Source of the DNA: Halodurantibacterium daqingensis
GTDB taxonomy: Bacteria > Pseudomonadota > Alphaproteobacteria > Rhodobacterales > Rhodobacteraceae
Assembly (NCBI RefSeq): GCF_042666235.1
Contig: NZ_JBHTFQ010000002.1
Coordinates: 434,001-498,000, forward strand
DNA: 64,000 nucleotides
Direction: 5' to 3'
Shown here: piece after piece, positions 26,320-34,811 of the stretch
Position numbering within the stretch: the first letter of the stretch is position 1
Layout: each line of letters starts with the position of its first letter
Position numbers and translations under genes: made by a program
The notes under the pieces: model-generated
Database searches by the model: none
Told to the model about the DNA's origin: nothing
Seen by the model: the letters and a program-made list of their open reading frames with translations, nothing else

Positions 26320-26450
26320 GGCACGTCCCGGCCCGTTTCTGAGCCGGGTTCTAGGGGATTTGCGGGCGGGGGGCCAGCCTTTTCGCACCCGGCCGGGTCA
26401 TCTGCAGGTGGGGGCGCCCGGCGCGCCTGCGCAACCTGTCGTTGTGGGGC

Positions 26451-27887
26451 TCAGGTGCCGCAGAAGGTGCGCTGCACCACCTCGTCAGGCATCGGGGCCA
26501 CACGCAACGGCTCGGCCCCCGGGGCGGGGTCGAACGGATTCCGCAGCGCGGCATGAAGTTGCTCGAACGGGGCGTAGTCGCCCTCGAGGGCGGCGGCAAT
26601 CGCCTCTTCGACGCGATGGTTGCGGGGGATGATCGCGGGGTTGATGCGCCGCATGGCCTCCTGCGCCTGGGGCAGGGGGCGACCCTCGGACTCGAGCCTT
26701 GCCATCCATTGTGCGTGCCAGGCGTCAAAGGCGGCGCGGTCCAGGAATTCGTCACGTGCAGTGCCTTCGGCGAGGCCACGGAACACGCGGGTGAAATCCG
26801 CCTGGCCCTGCGCCATCCGGGTCAGCAGCAGGTCGATCAGGGCAAGATCGCCGTCCTGCGCCGTGGCAAGGCCCAGCTTGGCGCGGAACCGGGCCAGCCA
26901 TTCGGCCTGATAGAGATCGGCAAAGCCATGCACGATGGCCGTCGCCTCCTCCACAGCCGCGTCGCGGTCGCCCATCAGGGGCAGAAGGCAGGTGGCGAAC
27001 TGCGCCATGTTCCAGACCGCGATCTGCGGCTGGTTGGCATAGGCATAGCGGCCCTGCTGGTCGATCGAGGAAAAGACCTTTTCGGGGTGATAGACATCCA
27101 TGAAGGCGCAGGGCCCGTAATCAATGGTGATCCCGCCGACATGGCTGTTGTCGGTATTCATCACCCCGTGGATGAAGCCGAGCGCCATCCACTGCGCGAC
27201 CAGCCGCGCCTGACCGGCAACGGCCGCGCGCAGAAGGTCGGCGGGGGACTGCGCTTCGGGAAAGTGGCGGGCGATGGCGTGATCTGCCAGCAGGCGCAGC
27301 GCCTCTTCGTCCTGGCGCACGGCAAAGAACTGGAAGGTGCCCACGCGGATATGGCTGGGCGCCACCCGGGTCAGCACGGCGCCGGGCAGGGCGCGTTCGC
27401 GATAGACGGTTTCGCCGGTCGTGACGGCGGCAAGGGCGCGGGTGGTGGGCACACCGAGGGCATGCATCGCTTCCGACAGGATGTATTCGCGCAACACCGG
27501 GCCGATCCAGTTGCGCCCGTCGCCCATGCGCGAAAAGGGCGTCCGCCCCGCGCCTTTCAGTTGCATGTCCCAGCGCTGCCCCTCAGGGCTCAGAACCTCG
27601 CCCAGAAGGATCGCGCGCCCATCGCCCAGTTGCGGGGTAAAGCCGCCGAACTGATGCCCGGCATAGGCCTGTGCCAGCGGCTGCGCGCCCGGTGGCACAA
27701 GGTTGCCCGCGAACATCGCGATACCTTCGGGGCTGCGCAGCGCCTCGGGGTCAAGGCCCATGTCAACCGCAAGCGCATCATTCAGCGCGATCAGGCCCGG
27801 CGCGCCGACCGGGACCGGATCAAGCCGCGCGTAAAAGCGGTCGGGCAGGCGGGCATAGCTGTTGTCGAACGGAATATGCAGGGTCAT
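26451..27887 (-). CDS. selO: Protein adenylyltransferase SelO (YdiU/UPF0061 family)
   Basis: A pseudokinase-fold enzyme that AMPylates proteins on Ser/Thr/Tyr in response to redox stress. 478 aa. Features: QLGDGRAILLGEVLSPEGQRWDMQLKGAGRTPFSR (active-site loop with Lys; core QLKGAGRTPFSR about 115-126), HALGVPTTRALAAVTTG, HIRVGTFQFFA, the catalytic HGVMNTDNSHVGG with DYGPCAFMDVY. In E. coli the residue after TDN is Met; here it is Ser. The protein ends TFCGT, keeping a C-terminal Cys as in the redox-regulated members. Confidence 0.95.
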   Translation of the reverse strand: MTLHIPFDNSYARLPDRFYARLDPVPVGAPGLIALNDALAVDMGLDPEALRSPEGIAMFAGNLVPPGAQPLAQAYAGHQFGGFTPQLGDGRAILLGEVLSPEGQRWDMQLKGAGRTPFSRMGDGRNWIGPVLREYILSEAMHALGVPTTRALAAVTTGETVYRERALPGAVLTRVAPSHIRVGTFQFFAVRQDEEALRLLADHAIARHFPEAQSPADLLRAAVAGQARLVAQWMALGFIHGVMNTDNSHVGGITIDYGPCAFMDVYHPEKVFSSIDQQGRYAYANQPQIAVWNMAQFATCLLPLMGDRDAAVEEATAIVHGFADLYQAEWLARFRAKLGLATAQDGDLALIDLLLTRMAQGQADFTRVFRGLAEGTARDEFLDRAAFDAWHAQWMARLESEGRPLPQAQEAMRRINPAIIPRNHRVEEAIAAALEGDYAPFEQLHAALRNPFDPAPGAEPLRVAPMPDEVVQRTFCGT

Positions 27888-27956
27888 CGGCGTCTCCTTT
27901 CCCGAAAGATAGGGTCGGAAACCCCGAATGGGAGGGCGGTGCCCGCCGTTCTGCGA

Positions 27957-28898
27957 TCAAAGCCGGCCGATCCGCTCGGTCAGAAGGGCAAAGAAGCCCT
28001 CCGCATCCAGATCGCCGATCCAGAGCGCGTTGGCCGGGCGGTCGGTCACGCCCCACCAGTCGGCGACGGTCATGCCGGTGGTGAAGCTGCCCTCTGTCTC
28101 GATCTCGACGTTGATGCGCCGGCCGGAAAACAGCTCGGGGCGGATAAGCCAGGCAACGGCACAGGGATCGTGCAGGGGCGCGCCGGCGCTGCCGTATTTC
28201 TCCTTGTCGAAGCGTTCGAAAAAATCGGTCCAGGCGGCCACCATGCGCCCCGGCTCGGTGCCAAGCGCACGGAAGGCTTCCACCCGCTCGGCGGTGGTCA
28301 GGGCCTTGTGCGTGACGTCAAGCGACATCACCACCAGCGGAGCGCCCGACCCGAAGACGATCTGCGCCGCCTCGGGGTCAACATAGATGTTGAACTCGGC
28401 CGCGGGGGTGATGTTGCCCACCTCGAAATAGGCGCCACCCATCAGCACGATCTCCTGCACGCGGCCTATGATGTCGGGGGCCTGCTGGAAGGCGGTGGCG
28501 ATGTTGGTCAGCGGGCCGATCGGCACCAGGGTCACCGTGCCTGACGGTTCGCGCCGCAGTGTCTCGATGATGAAATCGACTGCGTGCATCTCCTGCAGCG
28601 GCATGGCCGGATCGGTCATCACCGGCCCGTCAAGGCCCGTCTTGCCGTGAACATGTTCCGCGGTCACCAGCTTGCGCGCCAGTGGCGCCGCGCAGCCGGC
28701 AAAGACCTTGATGTCGGGGCGCCCGGCCAGTTCGCAGACAATCCGCGCGTTCTTCTGCGTAAGCGACAGCGGCACGTTGCCGGCAACGGCGGTGATGCCC
28801 AGAAGCTCGATTTCGGCCGGGCTGCCGAGGGCGAGAAGGATGGCGACGGCATCGTCCTGTCCGGGATCGGTGTCGATGATGATCTTGCGCGCGGTCAT
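27957..28898 (-). CDS. Inosine-uridine preferring nucleoside hydrolase
   Basis: Cleaves ribonucleosides to ribose and base. The 313-aa protein carries the Ca-binding IIIDTDPGQDDAVAIL (6-21), the AGNVPL segment, NIYVDPEAAQIVF and the C-terminal LHDPCAVAWLI with the catalytic His/Asp pair. The ATG at 28898 has ACAGGAG upstream; the frame is open further 5' without similarity. Single gene, 69 bases after selO on the same strand. Base specificity is not predictable. Confidence 0.94.
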   Translation of the reverse strand: MTARKIIIDTDPGQDDAVAILLALGSPAEIELLGITAVAGNVPLSLTQKNARIVCELAGRPDIKVFAGCAAPLARKLVTAEHVHGKTGLDGPVMTDPAMPLQEMHAVDFIIETLRREPSGTVTLVPIGPLTNIATAFQQAPDIIGRVQEIVLMGGAYFEVGNITPAAEFNIYVDPEAAQIVFGSGAPLVVMSLDVTHKALTTAERVEAFRALGTEPGRMVAAWTDFFERFDKEKYGSAGAPLHDPCAVAWLIRPELFSGRRINVEIETEGSFTTGMTVADWWGVTDRPANALWIGDLDAEGFFALLTERIGRL

Positions 28899-29250
28899 GG
28901 GATCTCCTGTCTTGCGGGGTGAGGAAACCGCATGGGCGGGGGCTTGTCCAGAGCCTGCAATCCGCACCCCGAGTGACGCCACGATCTGCCGCGCGATGCC
29001 CGGAATGCGACACCGATGCGCCTTCAGGACCTTCCAGAGAAAGGGGAGGGCCACCAGGATCTGATGCCCGAGGGTGGGCGAGGCGGGGCAAGGAGGGCCT
29101 GTCCCGCGGTGACGTGTGCCTCGGGCTGCCGGCCACCGGCGCGTCGCGGATCGTCCAGCGACCGACAATCCGGGCGTACGGGGCCGGCGAGTCGGCTCAG
29201 GATTGGTGGTGACGACCTTCTTGCCGCGGACAACGCCTTGTAATCCCGTA
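28899..29250. other. Spacer before the IS3 relic
   Basis: No gene recognised. The sequence is GC-rich with short overlapping frames. Confidence 0.4.
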
Positions 29251-29290
29251 GCCTTCATCAGCCTTCATCAGCCTTCATCAGCCTTCATCA
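29251..29290. repeat. Four perfect tandem copies of a 10-mer
   Basis: GCCTTCATCA repeated four times without change at 29251-29290. It abuts the left edge of the IS3-family remnant and may reflect replication slippage at the element's end. Confidence 0.95.
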
Positions 29291-29893
29291 GTCTCTCCAC
29301 GTGCAGAGGGCAATGTCACGGCCGTTGCGGCGCAGCTGATGCCAGACCTTTCGCGCCCCATAACGCCCCCGGCTGCCATCGACGGCCCGCTTGATGCGTC
29401 CATGGCCAGCCGATCCTGCCTGGCCCGGTCCGAGGCCGGTTCCCGATCACGCTCCACAGCCCTGAAGGCGTTATACCTCGTGGGTGCAATCCCCGAACCC
29501 GGCCGATAGGCCCGACCCGCTTGCGCCACGATGATCCTCAATGAACGTGATCATTTGCGGAACGGGCGGTCGAGCTCCGCCGCCGCGGAATACGCCCTCG
29601 CCTTCTTCACGGTCTCGTCGGCCCGGGCAGTTCACGGACCTCGCGCTCAAGTCCCTTGATCCGGTCCTTCTCCGCGCGCGTCAGACCGCCACGCCGACCG
29701 GCATCACGTTCGGCCCGCTGGCACCAGACACGCAGACTGTCAGGCGACAGCCAAGCTTCGGCGCGATCGCCTTGCAGGCAGCCCTGTCGCTGGCATCATC
29801 GCCGGGGTTCTCCCGGGAAAGCCGAACGCTGCCTTCGCGCAACTCGGCCGTACAGGCGGGGGTGAATCCCTCCCTTGTCACAGGGCTCATCCT
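29278..29893 (-). pseudogene. Degraded IS3-family transposase (OrfA and OrfB fragments)
   Basis: On the minus strand the first fragment starts at the ATG at 29890 (VTREGFTPAC, like the OrfA start RRFTPEF), then in another frame SLRVWCQRAERDAG and GLTRAEKDRIKGLEREVREL, the OrfA HTH and leucine-zipper region. The OrfB start MITFIEDHR (near 29541) and RYGARKVWHQLRRNG (near 29350), a conserved OrfB motif, follow in different frames. The DDE catalytic core is missing. Several frameshifts and internal deletions leave about 0.6 kb of a normal 1.2-1.4 kb element. No terminal inverted repeats were found. Not functional. Confidence 0.75.
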
Positions 29894-29989
29894 CTGAGTG
29901 TCTTGCCCTCCGGGAAACCGGGGCGGTTCATTTTCCCCCTTGCACCCGCCGAACCTTCAGACTAAATCGCCCCCAATGACCACCAGCGC

Positions 29990-30079
29990 GGAGAGGTGCC
30001 GGAGCGGTCGAACGGGGCGGTCTCGAAAACCGTTGTGGGGGTGACTCCACCCAGGGTTCGAATCCCTGTCTCTCCGCCA
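29990..30079 (+). tRNA. tRNA-Ser (anticodon CGA)
   Basis: A 90-nt class II tRNA: acceptor GGAGAGG, anticodon loop CTCGAAA (anticodon CGA) on a GCGGT/ACCGT stem, a long variable arm TGGGGGTGACTCCACCCA-type, T-arm GGTTCGAATCC, discriminator G and encoded CCA. Reads UCG serine codons. It borders the phage remnant and is a typical integration site, although no duplicate 3' end was found. Confidence 0.96.
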
Positions 30080-30330
30080 TTATCTCCCATAAGTGATTGT
30101 TTTTCAATGCTTGGTTGACGACATCGCGAGGCTCACCGCCTTCTGTCCCGCCAACCTCAAAACGCTGTGTTGTGAGCAGAAGCTCGACTGCCGGGTCACA
30201 AGGCGCAGCGAACACGCCTTCGCTCAGGCATGTTGATAATTATTTCTCAGATCGGCGCTCATCCGGAGCCAAGGTCGCTATAGACTGTAGGGTAGACGGT
30301 TTCGCACCCGTCTGCTCCTCACCGTTCTAT
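30080..30330. other. AT-richer junction between tRNA-Ser and the phage relic
   Basis: About 250 bases with lower GC than the chromosome and no recognisable gene or integrase remnant. It probably marks the eroded left boundary of the integrated phage. Confidence 0.4.
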
Positions 30331-31084
30331 AAGGCCATGCACCGGGTCCAGCTCGGCGAGGCGCCGCAGCTGCTGGAGGTGGGCGAGAGCGGCGAGTTCA
30401 AGCGCGGCACGCTTGGCGAGAGCAAGGAGAGCTACAAGGTCAAGACCTATGGCCGGGTGGTCGCGATCACCCGCCAGACGCTGATCAACGACGATCTCGA
30501 CGCCTTCACCCGGATCCCGGCGATGTATGGCAACTCCATTGCTCAGCTCGAAAGCGACGTCGTCTGGGGCATCATCACCGCGAACCCGGCGATGGCCGAC
30601 GGCAACGCGCTGTTCCACACCACGCACAAGAACCTCGCGGGCACCGGTGCCGCGCTGGATGTGGCGAGCGTCGGCGCGGCCCGGGCGCCGATGGCGCTGC
30701 AGACGGGCCTCGACAAGAAGACGGTGCTGAACATCCGCCCTGCCTTCCTGATCGTGCCCGCGGCCCTCGAACTGAAGGCCGAGCAGCTGGTCGCGCAGAA
30801 CCTTGTGCCTGCCGACAGCGCCAAGGTCGTCCCGCAGTCGATCCGCACGCTCTCGCCGATCAGCGAGCCCCGCCTCGACGCGGCCAGCGCCACCGCCTGG
30901 TATCTGGCGGCGAGCCCGAACCAGATCGACACCATCGAGTACGCCTATCTCGAGGGTCAGCAGGGCGCCTATATCGAGACCCGCAACGGGCTTCGACGTC
31001 GACGGAGTCGAGATCAAGTGCCGCCTCGACTTCGGCGCCACGGCCATTGACTGGCGCGGCCTCTACAAGAACCCGGGCGCGTAA
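30331..31084 (+). pseudogene. Phage major capsid protein (Mu-gpT / prohead-protease-fusion type), truncated and frameshifted
   Basis: From about 30336 the translation HRVQLGEAPQLLEVGESGEFK, then YGRVVAITRQTLINDDLDAF, NPAMADGNALFHTTHKNL and SPNQIDTIEYAYLEGQQGAY, matches the C-terminal 250 residues of capsid proteins that are often fused to a ClpP-like prohead protease. The N-terminal protease and first capsid part are absent. Near 30988 (ACCCGCAACGGG) an extra G shifts the frame; the true C-terminus (FDVDGVEIKCRLDFGA, ending NPGA) continues in the next frame to the TAA at 31082. Non-functional relic. Confidence 0.85.
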
Positions 31085-31086
31085 GG

Positions 31087-31377
31087 TCAGAACAGGCCGT
31101 AGAGGTCGCGCCCTCCGTGCACAGCGCGGACGATCTCGATGTCGTCGCCGACCATCCGATAGAGCAGCAGGTAGGAACCGCTCACCAGATAACGCAGCCC
31201 CGGGCGGATATCGTCCCGGGCCGGACCCATCTGAGGATTCCGGGCAAGGTGAGCGGCGGCCTCGTCCAGCCTGTCGAGGACACGGTCGGCCGCGGACGGA
31301 TCGTCCTCGGCGATGTGTGTCCAGATCGCGATCAGATCCTCGCGGGCGGCGCGCGTGAAATAGACCTGCAGCATCAA
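31087..31377 (-). CDS. parE: ParE/RelE-family toxin
   Basis: A 96-aa toxin. The fold is shown by MMLQVYFTRAAREDLIAIWTHIAEDDPSAADRVLDRL (core REDLIAIWTHIAEDD), NPQMGPARDDIRPGLRYL and the C-terminal YLLLYRMVGDDIEIVRAVHGGRDL. ParE proteins poison DNA gyrase; RelE proteins cleave mRNA; the sequence looks ParE-like. It starts 3 bases after the antitoxin stop. The pair is antisense to the phage operon and sits precisely between the capsid and DUF2190 genes. Length and motifs look intact. Confidence 0.9.
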   Translation of the reverse strand: MMLQVYFTRAAREDLIAIWTHIAEDDPSAADRVLDRLDEAAAHLARNPQMGPARDDIRPGLRYLVSGSYLLLYRMVGDDIEIVRAVHGGRDLYGLF

Positions 31378-31380
31378 CGA

Positions 31381-31620
31381 TCAGGAAACGCTGCGGCGGT
31401 TGCGCGCCTCGCGCTTGATGTCGGCCATCGTGGTGCCCGGTACGCTGCGCCCGCTCGCGAGTCCCTCGTCCCAGAGTTGCCCGACCACGCGCCGGGCCCG
31501 CCACTCACGCAGCGCCTCGCGGACCACCTCGCTCGAGGAGGCATAGGAGCCGCTGCCCACTGCCTCCTGCAGGAGCGCAGCATGCTCGTCGGTGATGGAA
31601 ATGCTGATCTTGCCTGCCAT
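31381..31620 (-). CDS. parD: ParD-family antitoxin (ribbon-helix-helix)
   Basis: A 79-aa antitoxin. KISISITDEHAALLQEAVGSGSYASSSEVVREALREW (core SYASSSEVVREALREW) is the ribbon-helix-helix DNA-binding domain, and the flexible C-terminal part (SVPGTTMADIKREARNRRSVS) is the toxin-binding tail. The ATG at 31620 is fixed by AAAGGAGG upstream; the longer ATG at 31668 lacks this. ParD normally represses its own operon. Encodes upstream of parE with a 3-base gap. Confidence 0.9.
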   Translation of the reverse strand: MAGKISISITDEHAALLQEAVGSGSYASSSEVVREALREWRARRVVGQLWDEGLASGRSVPGTTMADIKREARNRRSVS

Positions 31621-31691
31621 GTCGGATCCTCCTTTTTCGAAGGTAGGAAAAATTCGTGCTCCCTGCAACCTCGACCAGAAGGAAAGTCCCC

Positions 31692-32025
31692 ATGAAAAAC
31701 TACGTCCAGCCCGGCAACACCATCACCTTGACCGCGCCTATGCCGTCGCCCCCGGCGATGGCCTAATCGTTAGTTCCATCTCGGCATCGCGGCCGGGGAC
31801 GCCGCCGTCGGCGAGCCCGTCAAGACTGCACTCGTCGGCGTGTTCGATCTGACCAAGATCGGCAGCCAGGCGTGGGCTGTCGGAGCGACGGTTTATTGGG
31901 ACGACACCAACAAGCGCTGCACCACGGTCGCCACCGACAACACGCTCATTGGCGTGGCGACCGAGGCCGTGGCGAGCGGCGCGGGCGACACCATCGGCCG
32001 GGTGCGCCTGAACGCGAGCTTCTGA
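31692..32025 (+). pseudogene. Phage DUF2190 capsid-decoration-like protein, frameshifted
   Basis: Begins MKNYVQPGNTITLTAP, the standard DUF2190 N-terminus, but the frame is lost near 31738: the expected YAVAPGDGLIV continues in another frame, and a second shift near 31780 (CCATCTCGG) is needed to reach AAVGEPVKTALVGVFDLTKIG through GDTIGRVRLNASF, ending TGA at 32025. Two single-base deletions explain everything. If not sequencing errors, the gene is dead. The next gene overlaps its stop (TGATG). Confidence 0.82.
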
Positions 32026-32336
32026 TGTCCGCCTTCGCCGCTGTCGTCGGCGCGCTCTTCGCCGATCCGAACGTCGGCCGGGACGCGGTCTACATCGCCG
32101 ACGGCGGCGCGCCTGTCCTGGTGCGCATCGTCGCCGGGCGTGCTGACGCCATATCGGACTTTGGCGACGCCCGGCTCTGGTCCGAGACCACCCGCATCGA
32201 CTTGCGCGTCGCCGAGGTGGGCAACCGGCGCCCCGGCGACCGCATCGAGATCGAGGGCGAGGCCTTCGTCATTCAGGGTGAGCCCGTCCGCGACCTCGAG
32301 CGGCTGATCTGGACCGTGGAATTGCGCCCAGTATGA
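32025..32336 (+). CDS. Phage head-tail joining protein
   Basis: A 103-aa protein of the family found after DUF2190 in HK97/Mu-like head modules: MSAFAAVVGALFADPNVGRDAVYI, VRIVAGRADAISDFGDARLWSETTRIDLRV, then GDRIEIEGEAFVIQGEPVRDLERLIWTVELRPV (each shown in parts: ADPNVGRDAVYI, GDRIEIEGEAF, LIWTVELRP). It connects the capsid portal to the tail. The start overlaps the previous stop (ATG at 32025) and its stop overlaps the next start. The frame is intact even though its neighbours are broken. Confidence 0.72.
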   Translation: MSAFAAVVGALFADPNVGRDAVYIADGGAPVLVRIVAGRADAISDFGDARLWSETTRIDLRVAEVGNRRPGDRIEIEGEAFVIQGEPVRDLERLIWTVELRPV

Positions 32337-32965
32337 GACTGAAGCTCGACATTGATCCCGACATCGTCGCGATGATGGCGGCCGAAGTCGCGGCAGGCGA
32401 ACGCGCCGTCTCGGCCGCGATCCGCGAGGCCGGGTCCGGGCTGAAAGACGCCTGGCGCGCGCAGATCACCGGAGCAGGCCTCGGGGCCCGGCTCGCCCGC
32501 ACCATCCGCGCCGAGCAGTTCCCGCAGGGCAAGCCCAGCCTCAGTGCAGCGGCACTGGTCTGGACGAAGGCCCCGGTCATCGTCGGCGCCCATGACACCG
32601 GTCCGCTGATCCGGTCGAAGAACGGCTTCTGGCTGGCGATCCCGCTTCCCGCCGCAGGCAAATCCCTGCGCGGCGGTCGGATCGCCCCCGGCGAGTGGGA
32701 ACGCCGCTCGGGCTTGCGCCTGCGCTTCGTCTATCGACGCGCGGGGCCGAGCCTGCTCGTCGCCGAGGGACGGCTGTACACGAAGGGCGGCGCCGTGGCG
32801 TCACGGTCGAAAACCGGTCGGGGAGCGACCACGGTGGCGATCTTCCTGCTGGTGCCGCAGGTCAAGCTGCCGAAACGGCTGGATCTGGCGCGGGATGCGG
32901 ACCGGGCGCTGGACAGCGTGCCGGGGTTGATCTTGGCTAAATGGGTGGAGGGCAGATCCGGATAA
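32333..32965 (+). CDS. Phage structural protein, DUF6441-like (tail completion type)
   Basis: A 210-aa protein. The N-terminus MRLKLDIDPDIVAMMAAEVA with helical VSAAIREAGSGLKDAWRAQI and RTIRAEQFPQ, then VGAHDTGPLIRSKNGFWLAIPLP, is the pattern of phage proteins lying between head-tail joining and tail-terminator genes (minor tail/HK97 gp10 role). Intact frame, 4-base overlap with the upstream gene. Its TAA stop is directly followed by the stop codon of the antisense PLD gene with no spacer. Confidence 0.65.
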   Translation: MRLKLDIDPDIVAMMAAEVAAGERAVSAAIREAGSGLKDAWRAQITGAGLGARLARTIRAEQFPQGKPSLSAAALVWTKAPVIVGAHDTGPLIRSKNGFWLAIPLPAAGKSLRGGRIAPGEWERRSGLRLRFVYRRAGPSLLVAEGRLYTKGGAVASRSKTGRGATTVAIFLLVPQVKLPKRLDLARDADRALDSVPGLILAKWVEGRSG

Positions 32966-34348
32966 TCACCCAACGTGGACCGTGACGTCGTATCCCAGAG
33001 ACTTAAGAGATTTCGACGTTCTCCCATTTCGAGGCGGGAATCGATCCGGCAAGGCCCAGCTGACAAGTTCCCCCAATGCACTGACCCCGAGGCCTTCGAT
33101 CTTCCATTTCGGGTCATGAAAGGCGGTCCAGAGGCGCTCAGGCAACTGTGCCTCCGGACCACCATAGAGGATGAACTTCAAGAGCTGCTTCACGTCATTG
33201 CCGCCAGCGGACTTGTCGCCCCAAATCCGTTTCGAGAGCGCGTCGACCTTTTCTGGTATGCTGTACGTCGTCCCGTCCTCACGAAGACCGACAGCCTTAT
33301 TCGCGACGCGTCGCGCATAGTCTTTGATGGAATGTATGCGCATGCAGATCTCGCGAAAGGCCCCGTAGTCCATATTGTCGATGGCCTCGGCAGTGAGCGC
33401 CTCGCGCAACATCGGCGCGGTGGAATTCAACATGACGTCCTCTTCGGTCGGTGCCTTGGAGAGGTTGCGCCACCACTTGATAGCGTCTGCGAGAGCAGCA
33501 TCAGGGTTCCTCTTGTTCTGTTCGAAATGCTCAGCGTAGAGGGCTCTGCGTCCGTCGAAGGTGCGCTGATAGTAGTGCGCATGGAGGAACTGGTCGCCCT
33601 GAGCGCCCGCAGGCGCATTGCTGTCAATCCACGAGGGTCTGTTCTCGGGCTTGCTCACCAAGTTTCCGATATCGCGCAGTTGTTGAAGCGTTGAGTGCCA
33701 TTCCTCGAGGAATGCCTCCCGGCGCCGGTCAGTGGCCTTTTTCTTCGCTGTCTGCACGAGCCCGGACCACTTGTTGAAACTTGGGCTGTTCCAGAACTCT
33801 TCGGACGGTGGCTCCGAACGCATAATCTGCTTTTCGCGCTTTTGCATGACTCCGAGCAACTCGTCTGTCAGCGGCGTTGAGTTCCGATCGAGCACGTCGA
33901 AAAGTTCAAGGATATCTTCTGCCATTTCGTCTGTGATCTCGGCTTCGGGAAAGAAGCAGCCGGCCTCGACGTTCTTGTACCAAGCACTCGCTGTGAGGTT
34001 CGCGGATCCGATATAGAGACCGTACTCGCGCCACCAGATGACCTTTGCATGGTGATGCTGAACGAGGCGGCATTGGAACCGGGCCGACTTGCGGGCGAGA
34101 AATGCGGACAGGATGGAAGTCTTGACCGGCACGCCTTCGACCAGACGGCCATAATACTTGAGCCGGATCCTGTTGTTCCAGCACCAGTCAAACAGAAGGT
34201 CCATTTCTGTCGCGTAGGCGACCGCGGCCAAGACCTCTTGTGTCTCAGTGGCCGCGTTCAGCGTGATGTTAGTGAGATAGTTCCCGTTGATGCCGCCCAT
34301 CATCAATTGCATCGTCGTCTCGCCGATTTGGTTACCGTTTCCATACAT
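32966..34348 (-). CDS. PLD-domain protein inserted in the phage operon (candidate defence/cargo gene)
   Basis: A 460-aa protein. The N-terminal 170 residues form a single phospholipase-D-like domain: AAVAYATEMDLLFDWCW, RLVQHHHAKVIWW (HxK of the HKD motif) and YGLYIGSANLTASAW (the GSxN element), with ENAEAGCFF-like sequence after. The C-terminal 290 residues are helical with no recognised domain (MRSEPPSEEFWNSPSFNKW, WIDSNAPAGAQ, RIWGDKSAGGND). PLD-fold nucleases occur in restriction and antiphage systems; function here is inferred. GC and codon use are visibly lower than in neighbours. Start uncertain: ATG at 34348 or 34312, neither with a good ribosome site. Antisense to all flanking phage genes. 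Confidence 0.75.
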   Translation of the reverse strand: MYGNGNQIGETTMQLMMGGINGNYLTNITLNAATETQEVLAAVAYATEMDLLFDWCWNNRIRLKYYGRLVEGVPVKTSILSAFLARKSARFQCRLVQHHHAKVIWWREYGLYIGSANLTASAWYKNVEAGCFFPEAEITDEMAEDILELFDVLDRNSTPLTDELLGVMQKREKQIMRSEPPSEEFWNSPSFNKWSGLVQTAKKKATDRRREAFLEEWHSTLQQLRDIGNLVSKPENRPSWIDSNAPAGAQGDQFLHAHYYQRTFDGRRALYAEHFEQNKRNPDAALADAIKWWRNLSKAPTEEDVMLNSTAPMLREALTAEAIDNMDYGAFREICMRIHSIKDYARRVANKAVGLREDGTTYSIPEKVDALSKRIWGDKSAGGNDVKQLLKFILYGGPEAQLPERLWTAFHDPKWKIEGLGVSALGELVSWALPDRFPPRNGRTSKSLKSLGYDVTVHVG

Positions 34349-34365
34349 TAGACTAAAGGATGGCC

Positions 34366-34785
34366 ATGCCCACCCTCCGCGAAACCATCCTCGCCGCTCT
34401 GCACGCGCGACTCTCGACGCTGCCCGCCACTGCCTTGCGCGGCGAGGTGCTGCCCGAGCGCGTGTCCGCAGCGGGTCTCCTGATCCTGCGCGACGGCGAG
34501 TCGGGAGAGCCCGAGGTGACGCTCTCGCCCCTGCGCTACCACTACCGCCACCGCGGCGAGATCGAGGCGGTCGTGCAGGGCGCTGATCGTGACGCGGCGT
34601 TCGACGCGCTCTGCGCCAGCGTCGGTGCAGCACTGGCCGCCGACCGCACGCTGGGTGGGCGATGCGACTGGGTCGAGGCGGAAGCCCCACGCCCCGTCGA
34701 TCTACCCGTTGTCGGCGCGGCAAGCCTGAAGGCCGCCGTAATCCCGGTCATCCTCCACTACACCACGGGCGACCCGCTGGCCTGA
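34366..34785 (+). CDS. Phage tail terminator-like protein
   Basis: A 139-aa protein: MPTLRETILAALHARLSTLP, ATALRGEVLPERVSAAGLLILRDG, RYHYRHRGEIEAVVQGADRDAAFDALCASV and a C-terminal VPVILHYTTGDPLA-type end (actual AAVIPVILHYTTGDPLA). The position before the tail tube gene and the sequence match tail-terminator (gpU-like) proteins. The ATG at 34366 has AAAGGA at 6 bases; an upstream ATG at 34360 overlaps that site. Intact. The PLD gene starts divergently 18 bases upstream. Confidence 0.68.
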   Translation: MPTLRETILAALHARLSTLPATALRGEVLPERVSAAGLLILRDGESGEPEVTLSPLRYHYRHRGEIEAVVQGADRDAAFDALCASVGAALAADRTLGGRCDWVEAEAPRPVDLPVVGAASLKAAVIPVILHYTTGDPLA

Positions 34786-34811
34786 CCCCCAACACCACAG
34801 GAGACAAGACA

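Noticed and set aside
26442..28544. 700-aa plus-strand frame over selO and the nucleoside hydrolase
   Set aside because: Shadow of two well-identified minus-strand genes.
30097..30330. N-terminal part of the long frame leading into the capsid pseudogene
   Set aside because: Residues before the capsid similarity do not match any capsid or protease and include tRNA-flanking sequence; only the part from about 30331 is kept.
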